Shown piece by piece: positions 54,239 through 63,862 of a DNA stretch of 64,000 bases. Position numbers and translations under genes: made by a program. Under the pieces are notes generated by a model. It worked only from the letters and a program-made list of their open reading frames with translations. It was not told where the DNA came from and did no database searches. The stretch lies in assembly GCA_963790775.1 (NCBI GenBank), contig CAWBPR010000016.1:62001-126000 (forward strand), read 5' to 3'. Source of the stretch: JASJBU01 sp963790775 (GTDB lineage Bacteria; Pseudomonadota; Gammaproteobacteria; Chromatiales; Chromatiaceae). The stretch's first letter is position 1. Each line of letters begins with the position of its first letter.

Positions 54239-54821
54239 CTTCGGTCTTCAGATATTTGCGTAAGCGGCTGACGATCATCTCGGGGTCCGGCAATTGATAG
54301 AAGCCGGTCCAGTGGTTGGTTTGCGGATCGCCCACCAGTATTACACTGGAATGGGTCTCCAACTCTGCGGTGTAGGCCCTCAGCCCCATCAGGGATTCAT
54401 TCACCGCCTGGCTCTTTCCGGTCAGCCATAGCCAGTGATCGCTGGCATTGCCGTGTTTCTGACTGTAGTCCTTCATCTTGTCAGGGGTATCCTTGGAGGG
54501 GTTCAGGGTGAGGGTGATCAGTCTCACCTTGTCCCGCAGCTCGGGGTCCTCGGTGATCCTACTCTCAACCGCCTTCATGATGTTGGTGGAGACCGGGCAG
54601 ACGGTGCTGCAATCGGTGTAGATGAAGTTCATCACCACGATATGCTCCGCCATCGCATCGCTGACCAGTTGCAGCGAGTTGTTGTGGGTATCGATCATGG
54701 TGTGGTCGATCAGCTTGATCGACAGGCTGTCGCCAAGCCCTTTGCCCGATGCGCTTTGGGTGGGCGATGCGGTGAACACCAGCATGGCCAGCAGTAAGGA
54801 TTTCACGATTTGGCGATTCAT
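54225..54821 (-). CDS. SCO1/SenC copper chaperone
   Basis: 198 residues. Signal peptide, then a thioredoxin-like fold with the copper ligands CSTVCP (Cys about 71 and 75) and His in ETHSSVIL (about 153). SCO proteins insert or reduce copper at oxidase sites. Its start overlaps the stop of the propeller gene (ATGA), and its end overlaps the cytochrome gene, so the four genes are coupled. In this context it probably serves the giant multicopper oxidase. Confidence 0.93.
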   Translation of the reverse strand: MNRQIVKSLLLAMLVFTASPTQSASGKGLGDSLSIKLIDHTMIDTHNNSLQLVSDAMAEHIVVMNFIYTDCSTVCPVSTNIMKAVESRITEDPELRDKVRLITLTLNPSKDTPDKMKDYSQKHGNASDHWLWLTGKSQAVNESLMGLRAYTAELETHSSVILVGDPQTNHWTGFYQLPDPEMIVSRLRKYLKTEDVNS

Positions 54822-56641
54822 TCTGTCACCTCTATTCTCTGCATTGTGGATTGATTCATGCTGATCCCCAGTGCCTTGGCCTCGATGCCCAGCAGATACT
54901 CGCCCTGACGGGGAAAAACCAGGTTGGCGATGAGTTCGCCTTTGGCGTTTGAACGGCTGAAGATTCGGCGTTGCCAGTTCGAACCGGGTTTCATCAGCAG
55001 CAGTTGAATCGTTTGGTTGGGGAGTGCGGGGTCCATCTCGAGTTTGAGTTCAGCGGGCGTTCCCGCCTGGTAGCGGGATGGGCGCAGTGCGATTTGAGTC
55101 AGTCTGTGAACCGCTTCGACCGGTTGCTGATCTTCCGCGCCTCGTACGCTGAGCGGTTGACAGGAGACCAGCAGCGGGTTGGCCAGGTAGAACACCACCT
55201 CGTACTCACCGGGCCGGGGAATCGCCGCCACGGTCTGATAGACGCCAGGGGAGGTTTCGTTCAACGATTTATCATGCACCAGCAGTGAGACAGGCCGGTT
55301 GGAGTAGACCTTGAAGGCGTTGGCCGGGGCCAGCATGCCATCTTCCATGTAGAGGTAGAGTGTCTTGTCCGCCGGATTGGCGACCATGACCGCGCCACCC
55401 TCCGGCAATGGGGTTATGAGAGGAAGGTGTGAAGGACCCTCTCCCGGCGGCTTGACGCCGAAGGGGACTTCTATCAACGACGGGGTCTGCCGGGTGGTGA
55501 GCGAGGGCAGATGGATCAGCGAGACGTTGGCTGAGCTGGTGTGGTGCAGATAACCATAGAGATCGGAAAACACCAGTTGATCGAACCCGTGCTTGAACAT
55601 CAGGTGATGAACCGGTCTACTGCTGGCGGTATCGATGATCGCGACCTGTTTGTTCTCCGGGTCCAGGGCGAACAGCCAATGGCCGTCCGGCGAAGCATGC
55701 AGTTGCCGGGGCAGAGCGTTGACCGCTATGGAATCGACCGATGTCCGCTCGCCCGGAAACAGCGTGGTGATGCGCTGATGCTCCGCACTGCCCAGGTAGA
55801 GCCGATCCGCATGGGTGGAGTAGGCCAGGTCACTCAACCCGTAGGGCAGCGTACGCTGCCAGAGCCGTTGCAGGGTTCTGCTGTCGATGGCAATCAACTC
55901 GCCATTCGCGGTGTTGTAAATAAAGAGCTGCTCGCTGAGCGGGTCGGCAGCCAGCAGCTTCTTGCCTGCTGAGAACGGTAGGGAGTGCAGCAGTTCTCCG
56001 TCGGCGACCGCGATCACCATCAGCGCCGAATCGCCATAGACCCAGAGGGTGTTGGCTTGCGACACCGGCGCGAACCGCTCGGCGGCGACGGGCAGATCGA
56101 TCTCCCGCAGCCGGCTGCCGTCCAGGGCGTTGAGTACGCTCAATTTGTCTCTATCGGGCAGGGTCAGCGTCAACTCGGCGGTCTCCTCCGACAAATGCCA
56201 GTCGCCGATGCGATGGGGCAATTTGTTCAAGCCCAGCAGATTGGCGCTGGCCAGATTGAGTTTCGGGTCGATTACACCCACCGAGTCATCGGCGTTGAGG
56301 GTGATGAAGCTGTAGCTGTTGAGGTCGATATCCTGGCTGGCATTGGGACCCACGGTCAGATAGTTGCGAATCGCATCCCTGCATTCCGATCTGCCCTCCA
56401 GCCGGGGTCTGATCCATGCCCCCGGATGCAGGCCGGCCAGCGATCCCCCATCGTGGCTACCGCTTATCCTGAAACCGAAGGCAGTCGGCTCGCTGGCCAT
56501 AATACTTTCACTGGCGTCGGCCGCACCTGGAGAGGTGGCGGTGATCTCCACCCTCAGGCCACTCTCCGGCATCTGCTGCGCACAGACCACAGATGCCAGA
56601 AAGAACAGCCAGGCGCTCAGATTGAGGCGTTTCATGATCAT
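54818..56641 (-). CDS. Secreted beta-propeller protein
   Basis: 607 residues, starting with a signal peptide (LNLSAWLFFLASVVCAQQ), then a propeller of repeats with the DVGVIDPK, LYLGSAEHQRITTLFP, HASPDGHWLFALDPENKQVA and GGAVMVANPADKTLYLY types, and a C-terminal Ig-like region. It starts two bases past the multicopper-oxidase stop (a second ATG two codons in is possible). Proteins like this often scaffold metal oxidases. Function unknown. Confidence 0.8.
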   Translation of the reverse strand: MIMKRLNLSAWLFFLASVVCAQQMPESGLRVEITATSPGAADASESIMASEPTAFGFRISGSHDGGSLAGLHPGAWIRPRLEGRSECRDAIRNYLTVGPNASQDIDLNSYSFITLNADDSVGVIDPKLNLASANLLGLNKLPHRIGDWHLSEETAELTLTLPDRDKLSVLNALDGSRLREIDLPVAAERFAPVSQANTLWVYGDSALMVIAVADGELLHSLPFSAGKKLLAADPLSEQLFIYNTANGELIAIDSRTLQRLWQRTLPYGLSDLAYSTHADRLYLGSAEHQRITTLFPGERTSVDSIAVNALPRQLHASPDGHWLFALDPENKQVAIIDTASSRPVHHLMFKHGFDQLVFSDLYGYLHHTSSANVSLIHLPSLTTRQTPSLIEVPFGVKPPGEGPSHLPLITPLPEGGAVMVANPADKTLYLYMEDGMLAPANAFKVYSNRPVSLLVHDKSLNETSPGVYQTVAAIPRPGEYEVVFYLANPLLVSCQPLSVRGAEDQQPVEAVHRLTQIALRPSRYQAGTPAELKLEMDPALPNQTIQLLLMKPGSNWQRRIFSRSNAKGELIANLVFPRQGEYLLGIEAKALGISMNQSTMQRIEVTE

Positions 56642-56643
56642 GA

Positions 56644-59600
56644 TCAGTTCTTTTTCACCTCAAGCTGACCCCATGCGCCGCTGGCCCAGAAGTGATTGGG
56701 GCCGTCGCGATACTGCCAAAGCCCGGGGACGGCGGCATCGATACTCGCGGTGATGGTCTTACCGACGCTCATCAACGGCGTGTTCGGTGAGCCGAACTCT
56801 TTCATCATGTCGGGGAACTGGTGTCCATAGACCATGAAGGTACGCTGCCGCGCACGGCCGTGGGGCTGCAGAACGCGAAAGCGGATTGCATCATCCTCGT
56901 TGGCGACGAAGCGGGGGGTGGCCACCGGTCCATAACTGTCGAGGAAGAAGTTCTCCGGGAACAGCGCGCCGTTGAGATCGGGCAGCACCCAGTCGCCCGT
57001 CGCCGCATCCTGCGCGGGAGACTGTCCCAGCCGCGCCCAGAAGGGCTCGGTGTTGTAGTTGATGCCCTTGTCGCCCAGATCATAGGAGTCGTCGCAGATC
57101 AGGCAGTTGGGAATCGGATGGGTGGATCCGCCCTCGGCGAAGTGCAGATTCATACCATCGCGGTAGAAGACCACGAACTCCTTGAACACCTGGTTGCCGC
57201 CATGCTGCACCAGTGCGCGAATGCCGCAGTCATTGGTCAGTGCGAAACGTGCTGCGTCCAGGTTGCCATCTTCGTCCAGACACTGGTAGCTTGCGTCTTC
57301 CGGCTCGACGATCAGGCCACCGAAGAGGCCATGCACCGGATGGTTGATGACATCCGCAAGGGAGACGATGTTGCTCGCTCCAAGCTCTCGCGGTCGGGCC
57401 TTCAGACACTGTTTGGTGGCATCGCTCGGGCAGGGCTCGATGCTGACCGTGCCGGCATACCAGTTGTAGGTCTGCGGTTGACAGGTTGGGTCTGTCAGCG
57501 GGCAGTTCACCAGGGGCTTGGCCTTAGGGCTATTCAGCAGGTCGCTGTTCCAACCGGTGTTGCTGCCGTCGTACTCGTCCACCGTGTAGAAGACTTTCTG
57601 CACATGCATGGAGACCCGGTTCGATGGGGTCACGTCGCCCGCGCCGTTATTGGCCTCGGCCACCGACTGTTCCACGTTGAGGGGAACGATCTTAGGCATT
57701 CTTGCATCTCCTCTGGCGTCACCCATGGTGTCGGGCAGCATATTGAACAGGCTCACATTTAGGCATTGACCTGCATTGGCACGCATCGCCATCGGCTCGA
57801 TGCCATGAGCCAGATAGTAGGGTTTCAGGGTGTCGAGCTTCTCCGTGGCGTAGTCAAGCGCGCTTGACCACTGGATCGGATTGTCGCTACGCTCCAGCAC
57901 GACATAGGCCAGACTGTCCGGGTCGGTGATGCCGGAACGGAATTCAAGCTCCTGGCCCAGCCAGTCGCCCACATCCACGGCGGCCACGGAGTAGTACACC
58001 TTCTGCGCACCGGCGGGGCAGGAGTACTCACTGCTGCCGGAGAATTCGCTGATATTCTCCACTTGAAGCGCGGCCTGACTGCTGTCGTCGCTGGCGTAGG
58101 GCGCGCTAAGAGGGCGCAGACATCCCTGTAGCGCTGTGGTGGCGTTTTCACCCTCGGGGCAGTTCAACGCGGTGAAGATAGCTTGACACTTCTCGGGTTC
58201 TACGCTGCAGCGGTTGTCAAGGTTTTGCGTCGAGACCGAGCGCAGCAGTCCCCAGGCGCCGTTCCAGATGTCGTCAACCGAACCGAAGTTGTAGAGGTAG
58301 TCGGTGCTCAGGTCGCCCCGCAGGACGGTGTCGAGACCGATCTGCATCTCGAAGTGTTCGGAGATGCCGATCTCCTGGGCGCTGATCAGGGTAGTGTCTG
58401 GGTCATTGGGGTCCTGGGTCACTTCCCGCGACCAGACCTGACCGTTGATGGTGAAGCTGTGTTGTACCTCTTGCGCCCCCTGAATCAGCCGCAGTTGCAC
58501 CTTGTCCCCCTCATAGCCGGTCAGCACCGGGGTGGCGGGGTCGCCGTGGTAGCGGGAGCTGAACACATTCGCTATATCCCCCTTGGCGTCGGTGCGCTGC
58601 TGTTTCACGCTGTAGACGGCGCATTTGCCGTTGGCGTCGATCTGGTCTAGGTTATTGCAACCGATACGCAGGGGCACCGGCTCGTGCTTATAGTTGACCA
58701 GGTAGGGGTTGTGGTGATCCTTCGAGATCGCTTCGGGTAGCATCGGCGGGTCTACCGGTTTACCGTGGGCGGCGTGAATCGCCTGAAAGTGGCTGTCGAG
58801 GGCCGGCAGCTCGGCTTGCAGGCTGGCGAGTTGCTGTTGAATGGCGTCCGCCAGGGCCGTGTCACCTGCTGTCGTGGCCTCATCCAACTGTTGTTGCAGT
58901 CTGGCGGCAGCGGTATTGAAGCTCTCCGCGCCTAGACCTGGTTGCGGGTTGCCGTCGTAGAGCAGGGCGAAGTCGGCCACCGCCAGGGCGAACTCTCGGT
59001 AGTCCTCATTCTCGCCGTCATCACCCAGATGGATGATCATCGCCTGGGAACCGACCGCCTGTTCCGGCATCACGCTGCCGTCCGGCCTGACGAACTCCGA
59101 CTTCCTGGGCTCCACCAGTAGCGCGGCGTAAAACCCGTGTTGTTGAATTGAAGAGGGGGCAAAGTGATCGTGGGTGAACACGGTGCGGATGGTGCGGTCT
59201 TCACAGACATCGGAACCCCAGATCTGCTTGCGCTTCTCGTTCACCTGTGGGTCGCTGTCGGCTACTGTATTCAGTGCATCCAGGCAGGCCTGATCGGTGG
59301 TGAGCAGCGGATCGGCGTACCAGCGCTGGACGGTGGTCTGGTATACGTCCGGGGCCGCCTTGGTCAGGGTGGTTGGGGCACCGTTCGGTCCTATGGCCAC
59401 GCCGCCGGGTTGCTTTGTGGCGTCGATTAGGATATCGATCTCCTCCTTGGCAAAGGTACCATCTTCATAATTGAAGCCGTTGCCGGAACCGTCGGAGGCA
59501 GTGACATCGAATTTCACCAGATGGATATGCTGACCGATGGTGTCGGTAGGCGTACGTACCTGAAAATCATCCAGGTCGAGCTCATAAGGCGTGCGGTTGG

Positions 59601-62031
59601 TGTGATTGAAGGTGATACAGTCCCCCGAGTTGGCGCGGAAGAAGAAGGGTTCCGCGCCGCCGGTCTTTTGTCCTTCGAAGCGCTCGACGTCGCTGTCGAG
59701 CACATTGATCCGTGCCTGGGGGTCGTGCCATCCCGCTTTGTTGACCACCAGATCGGTCTGGATGGCGGAGACATCATAGTGGCGCATCTTTTTCTCGCTC
59801 AGCTCCCATACCCTGCCGCTACACGGATCGGAAAACGGAGCACCGGCAGTGGCTGGATGTTCGTTGACCACAAACTGGGCCGGCAGTCCTTCCGGGGTCT
59901 GCGTGGGGTGAGCACCCTGTGAGTGGAAATTCATTGCGGCCTTCTCCAGGGTGGTGCCGTCCTCCGGCAATAGCTGGATGGTCGCGGTCTCTACATGAGA
60001 GGTGAAGTCGCCAGTGCGCAGGGCGTGTGCAACGATTTCATCGCCGCTCAGACCTTGCGCCTCGGCGGCGGTGAGACCCGAGACGCCTCGCGTGCCCTGT
60101 TCGATCAGGTGGCGACCAAGACCGGCGGATTCCGCGATATCCAGCGGCGGCTGGGGCGAACGCTGTCCCGCCTTGCCGGCGATATAGAAGGGATAACCCG
60201 GCATTGCGTCGGTACCTACGGTGTTGGCGTAGGTCGGTTCCGGCGGCATTGCCTGCTGCGGTAAAGGTACGATCGCCGGAATCGGCGTGCCGCTGCCGGC
60301 AGGTGTCAAGCCGGTGATCAAGTCTGTGCCTTCCCCATGTACACCATCGGGCAGGCGGCGTGATCCGTCCTCGATCACGTCATGCACCCGCCAGAGCGAC
60401 CACATGCCCTGTGCAAAGTGTGGGTAGAGGTGGCAGTGAAAGATGGAGTCCCCCGGCGTCTTGTTGCGGTTGCCGCTGCCGCCGTAGTAGATCGGGTAGC
60501 TGAAACCCTGCTGTGGGGCAATAGTTTGGGAGTCGAGATAGGTGCCGGTATCCGACTGTTGCGATAGCCACTGATGGGCATGCAGATGAAACACATGGGT
60601 CTCTTTCGGTCCGGCATGCAGATTGCGGAACTCGACCCGGTCATTCAGATAGGAGTGGTGCACGTTGGAAGGATCGTCCTCGAAGTCCATCAGCAGGGCG
60701 GGGTCGCCGTTGGCCCAGGATTCGAGAAAGAATTCCTCGTAGGCACAATTGATGCAGTCCTTGGCGGGACCGATCTTTTTGCGGTTGGCCAACAACATGG
60801 TGCCCAGACCGCTCGCGCCGTAGTTGATGGCGAACCCGTCACCGATGCCGGAGAGGGAAAACTCCGTGTCAAGCTCGCGAAATTCATTGGCGTAGAAGGT
60901 CTTCAGCTCATCATGAAACACCACGGTGAACTCGCGGAATGCGGGCGTCTCGAGGGGCTGCGTCTGTACCTCATGAATGATGGCGTTGACATCACCATAG
61001 AGTAGTTCGTAACGATTGGACCCGCTGGATTGCAGCAGGCTCAATACCGGTGTTCCGTCAGGGTATTGCGCCTGGTAATCGATAAAGGCATTATCGCTGG
61101 CCTGATTGCGGGCGAGCTGGAACGACTGTTGATCCACCTGGCTGCGATACCAGACGCTGCCCCTCGGCTCCAGGTTGAGGACACCGAACAGGCCATGCAC
61201 CAAACTACCCCCATCGCCTTCACCACCCGCTGGCGCACCGTGGCTGAAGAACAGATGGGTTGACCTTCGCTTACGCTGCTCCTCGGGCATATCGATGTTC
61301 CAGGCATAGTCGATACTGGAGCCAGGAGGAATGGGCTGCAACCCGGTCTGCAGCGGATCAAATCCGTCGCCGGCCGGGGTTATGCCTGAAATGGTGATGG
61401 AGGCGCAACGGGTTCGCGGCCAGTTCAAACTACCCGCGGATGGGGTCTGTTGCAGTGACGAGCCACAACCGGAGGTGGCTACATCGACAGTGATCGGTGC
61501 GGGATGAACCTCTGCCGCGCCACCTAGGGCGACATCGGTGTGTTGTTCGGATTCGGGGATACCGATATTGGGGAAGGTCAGGCCCAGCTCAGCCTCGGTA
61601 TTCGGCAAGGGGGTCTCCGGGCTGCTAGTGTTGGGTTGATTCGGCATCAGCATGTTATGGAAGGTTACTTCCAACCGATCGCCATCGCTGGCACGCAGCA
61701 CCAGGGGTCTGGGGCGCTTTTCCAACCGCAGGCGGACATGGCCGGGTCGGGTCTGATCCGACATGGGTTTACAGTTCTCAACCCCTGCCGGCGCGTTGGG
61801 ACCGCAACGTTCCGTATCCACCACATCGCGTTTCAAGGCATAGATCATGCCGTAAGGGTTATAAGAACCGAAGCGGTTGTAGGTGATTGGTTGATCCAGC
61901 GCCACTACATCGGCGTGAATCACTCTGCGCACTTCAGGACTGCCGTTATGTAAGCTGTGTTTGCAGCTTATCAACAGTAGCGGCGACGCCACCAGGCAGC
62001 AGAGAAAATAAGACTTTCTAGTAACAAACAT
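56644..62031 (-). CDS. Giant multicopper oxidase lipoprotein (MnxG-like)
   Basis: About 1795 residues from the ATG at 62031, which has GGAGG seven bases upstream. The signal ends with a lipobox LLLISC, so it is a lipoprotein. Copper motifs: THLFFSHGAPAG (about 256), HVFHLHAHQW (about 477), HCHLYPHFAQGMW (about 530), GQHIHLVKFDV (about 831), HDHFAPSSIQQHGFY (about 953) and HPVHGLFGGLIVEP (about 1562). Regions near 277 and 1562 share the HGLFG..EP pattern, so the protein arose by repeats of cupredoxin domains. Size and operon with SCO resemble manganese oxidases (MnxG), but the substrate is not proven; the protein could oxidise other metals or organics. Confidence 0.85.
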   Translation of the reverse strand: MFVTRKSYFLCCLVASPLLLISCKHSLHNGSPEVRRVIHADVVALDQPITYNRFGSYNPYGMIYALKRDVVDTERCGPNAPAGVENCKPMSDQTRPGHVRLRLEKRPRPLVLRASDGDRLEVTFHNMLMPNQPNTSSPETPLPNTEAELGLTFPNIGIPESEQHTDVALGGAAEVHPAPITVDVATSGCGSSLQQTPSAGSLNWPRTRCASITISGITPAGDGFDPLQTGLQPIPPGSSIDYAWNIDMPEEQRKRRSTHLFFSHGAPAGGEGDGGSLVHGLFGVLNLEPRGSVWYRSQVDQQSFQLARNQASDNAFIDYQAQYPDGTPVLSLLQSSGSNRYELLYGDVNAIIHEVQTQPLETPAFREFTVVFHDELKTFYANEFRELDTEFSLSGIGDGFAINYGASGLGTMLLANRKKIGPAKDCINCAYEEFFLESWANGDPALLMDFEDDPSNVHHSYLNDRVEFRNLHAGPKETHVFHLHAHQWLSQQSDTGTYLDSQTIAPQQGFSYPIYYGGSGNRNKTPGDSIFHCHLYPHFAQGMWSLWRVHDVIEDGSRRLPDGVHGEGTDLITGLTPAGSGTPIPAIVPLPQQAMPPEPTYANTVGTDAMPGYPFYIAGKAGQRSPQPPLDIAESAGLGRHLIEQGTRGVSGLTAAEAQGLSGDEIVAHALRTGDFTSHVETATIQLLPEDGTTLEKAAMNFHSQGAHPTQTPEGLPAQFVVNEHPATAGAPFSDPCSGRVWELSEKKMRHYDVSAIQTDLVVNKAGWHDPQARINVLDSDVERFEGQKTGGAEPFFFRANSGDCITFNHTNRTPYELDLDDFQVRTPTDTIGQHIHLVKFDVTASDGSGNGFNYEDGTFAKEEIDILIDATKQPGGVAIGPNGAPTTLTKAAPDVYQTTVQRWYADPLLTTDQACLDALNTVADSDPQVNEKRKQIWGSDVCEDRTIRTVFTHDHFAPSSIQQHGFYAALLVEPRKSEFVRPDGSVMPEQAVGSQAMIIHLGDDGENEDYREFALAVADFALLYDGNPQPGLGAESFNTAAARLQQQLDEATTAGDTALADAIQQQLASLQAELPALDSHFQAIHAAHGKPVDPPMLPEAISKDHHNPYLVNYKHEPVPLRIGCNNLDQIDANGKCAVYSVKQQRTDAKGDIANVFSSRYHGDPATPVLTGYEGDKVQLRLIQGAQEVQHSFTINGQVWSREVTQDPNDPDTTLISAQEIGISEHFEMQIGLDTVLRGDLSTDYLYNFGSVDDIWNGAWGLLRSVSTQNLDNRCSVEPEKCQAIFTALNCPEGENATTALQGCLRPLSAPYASDDSSQAALQVENISEFSGSSEYSCPAGAQKVYYSVAAVDVGDWLGQELEFRSGITDPDSLAYVVLERSDNPIQWSSALDYATEKLDTLKPYYLAHGIEPMAMRANAGQCLNVSLFNMLPDTMGDARGDARMPKIVPLNVEQSVAEANNGAGDVTPSNRVSMHVQKVFYTVDEYDGSNTGWNSDLLNSPKAKPLVNCPLTDPTCQPQTYNWYAGTVSIEPCPSDATKQCLKARPRELGASNIVSLADVINHPVHGLFGGLIVEPEDASYQCLDEDGNLDAARFALTNDCGIRALVQHGGNQVFKEFVVFYRDGMNLHFAEGGSTHPIPNCLICDDSYDLGDKGINYNTEPFWARLGQSPAQDAATGDWVLPDLNGALFPENFFLDSYGPVATPRFVANEDDAIRFRVLQPHGRARQRTFMVYGHQFPDMMKEFGSPNTPLMSVGKTITASIDAAVPGLWQYRDGPNHFWASGAWGQLEVKKN

Positions 62032-62103
62032 GGTTATACCTCCATGATGATTCCTGCGCCGTAGGACGCGAGTCATCTTCCGGAATTGTCGGTGGTACTG
62101 CTG

Positions 62104-62724
62104 CTACCTGATTTCGATCGTATCGATCAGCAAAACCGAAGGTTTTGGTAGTTGTGACGTGGCGACAAAGGCGCCGGTGGATGCAACCCAACAGAGTGTG
62201 CCTTCGAACTTCTTGTTGGGATTCCATTCTCCAATCAGCCAATCCAGTTGATCCCTGGTATGGTCGGCAATGCTCAATGATTGCCCCAGTACCATTGAAT
62301 GGAAAGGCTGCACGCTGGCAAAGCCGCCATTTGAGTTCAAATCTCCTTTTTTGAAGGCGGAAAGCAGAGCAAAGTCATTGAACTTGTTCGAGGTATGGCT
62401 TTCATATGGAAGGAATGCATACCTGAACACCAGACGTTTTCTTTTTGGAATGACTACATTGCGGCACTCCAGCACTGCCCCATCGACACCCTGGGTAGAA
62501 TCAACAGAAAAATCACTGGTGTCGAAGGATGACGCAAGGCCGTTGCCGGAGGGCCTGCCCGTAATGGGGTCGAACTCTGGGCTGTCTATCACGCCGATCT
62601 GACCGCTCGAAGGGGCAAAGATTTTCGTGGATGAATTCGAAAGATAAGTGAAGTTGTTAACGCAGCGACCACGTCCATGCAGCGAAAACCCGTTGTATCC
62701 ATCAAAGCTGGTTGGAATTCCCAT
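62104..62724 (-). CDS. Hypothetical protein upstream of the multicopper oxidase
   Basis: 206 residues from the ATG at 62724 (GAGGAG nine bases upstream). Beta-rich; the central part LVFRYAFLPYESHTSNKFND resembles a choice-of-anchor type jelly-roll. No signal peptide. It lies 72 bases before the oxidase start and may be the first gene of the operon. No family I can name. Confidence 0.6.
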   Translation of the reverse strand: MGIPTSFDGYNGFSLHGRGRCVNNFTYLSNSSTKIFAPSSGQIGVIDSPEFDPITGRPSGNGLASSFDTSDFSVDSTQGVDGAVLECRNVVIPKRKRLVFRYAFLPYESHTSNKFNDFALLSAFKKGDLNSNGGFASVQPFHSMVLGQSLSIADHTRDQLDWLIGEWNPNKKFEGTLCWVASTGAFVATSQLPKPSVLLIDTIEIR

Positions 62725-62893
62725 GATTCCCACTCCTCACCTTAGTAAAAAGAATGAACTGAAATAGCTGATTATCGATCGTTGGTTGTAGGTATTGGAA
62801 ACAGCTCCAATGATGCGCGAATCAGCGCTCAAAGGATTCTCTAGTCTTATACTAAGTTATAGTTGATGGGAGAGAGTCGGCTATTACAAGAAG

Positions 62894-62931
62894 TTACACA
62901 AAAGTTGTGTAAAATTACCATTAAGGGTAAT
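62894..62931. other. Two adjacent small dyads
   Basis: TTACACA/TGTGTAA (62894-62912) and ATTACC/GGTAAT (62914-62931). They lie between the hypothetical gene and the transposase relic; could be a regulator site or an element end. The rest of 62725-62948 holds nothing I can name. Confidence 0.4.
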
Positions 62932-62948
62932 GGCACTTACTTAAGAAT

Positions 62949-63680
62949 TCAACAGATAACCGTATTGTCTAATCTGTTGCCGAGCGCGGTACCTCGTCTA
63001 TGGCGAAATACTAATAAAGCGGTTATAGGCAGCTGATAGAGACCGCGGCAGTGCGATTTCCAATTGAAGTGACTGAGGTCAGCAAGGTAGATATGGCGTT
63101 TCCTGGGTATCTCAAGGGGAGCGGCACCACCCAGTGCAGTATGGGTACGATGTAAGTTGTAATATTGTTGGAATACCGCCAGTTTTCGTTCCAGATCATT
63201 GGCGTTCCAGAAAAGTGTTTGGTCTAGGAATTCCCGTCGAATGGTACCGATGAGTCGCTCTACGAAAGGATGTGATAAGGGTACATATGGAAGAGATTTG
63301 ATCTCCTGAATTCCAAGAATACGAAGATTCGCTTGCCAGCGGTGATACTGAAATAAAGGGTCATTGTCGGAACTGAGATATTTCGGGAGACCTTCGGCTG
63401 AGATGGCCGAATTGAATATCCGACATAAGGCGACACCGTTTACATCGCCGGCATGGACACCAAATCCAATAATACGCCCCGTAGGAAGTGCCCTTGGGGT
63501 ACGGTGTCTAAACTGGTCCATGACCACAAGGACCCAGTGACTCTTTCACAGGATGGATTCACAGCGGAACAGATCAATGCTCCAAAGGCTGTCCTTCGTG
63601 TGCCCGAGGAAGGTCAGCCAAGAAGGCCCTCCGCCACCTGGGATGGGCTGGTATTGGTCAGCAAGGATGCGTATTCTGGC
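62949..63680 (-). pseudogene. DDE transposase relic cut by an IS21-type element
   Basis: Minus strand, read across defects: a 5' part with GGGGPSWLTFLGHTKDSLW then SIDLFRCESIL (first Asp), an in-frame TGA (63546-63548), WVLVVMDQF, a small in-frame insertion RHRTPRALPTG, RIIGFGVHAGDVNG, SSDNDPLFQYHRWQ (second Asp), PFVERLIGTIRREFLD (Glu). The beginning of the gene is missing, lost at the boundary with the IS21-type element near 63671. Confidence 0.75.
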
Positions 63681-63802
63681 CCATCATGAACGCTGATTCT
63701 GGTTGATCGTGAACACCTATTCTGGCCGAACGTGAACACTCATTCTGATTGATCGTGAACACTTTTACCGTTTCACCAGAATCAGCGTTCACGATACCAG
63801 AA
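63671..63802. repeat. IS21-type terminal repeats
   Basis: Four tandem 23-base units (63671, 63694, 63717, 63740) of the form xxATTCTGG..GA..CGTGAACAC, with the first the most diverged, and an inverted copy at 63777-63802 (CAGAATCAGCGTTCACGATA). Such multiple transposase-binding repeats are the mark of IS21-family ends. Confidence 0.75.
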
Positions 63803-63862
63803 TCCCTTTCTACACATTGATAAAGCCCTGCTAACCTTGCCCGTTTTTTCCGGGGAAAGGTG

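Noticed and set aside
63453..63689. Plus-strand frame of 78 residues near the right edge
   Set aside because: The minus strand of the same bases encodes a recognisable transposase relic.
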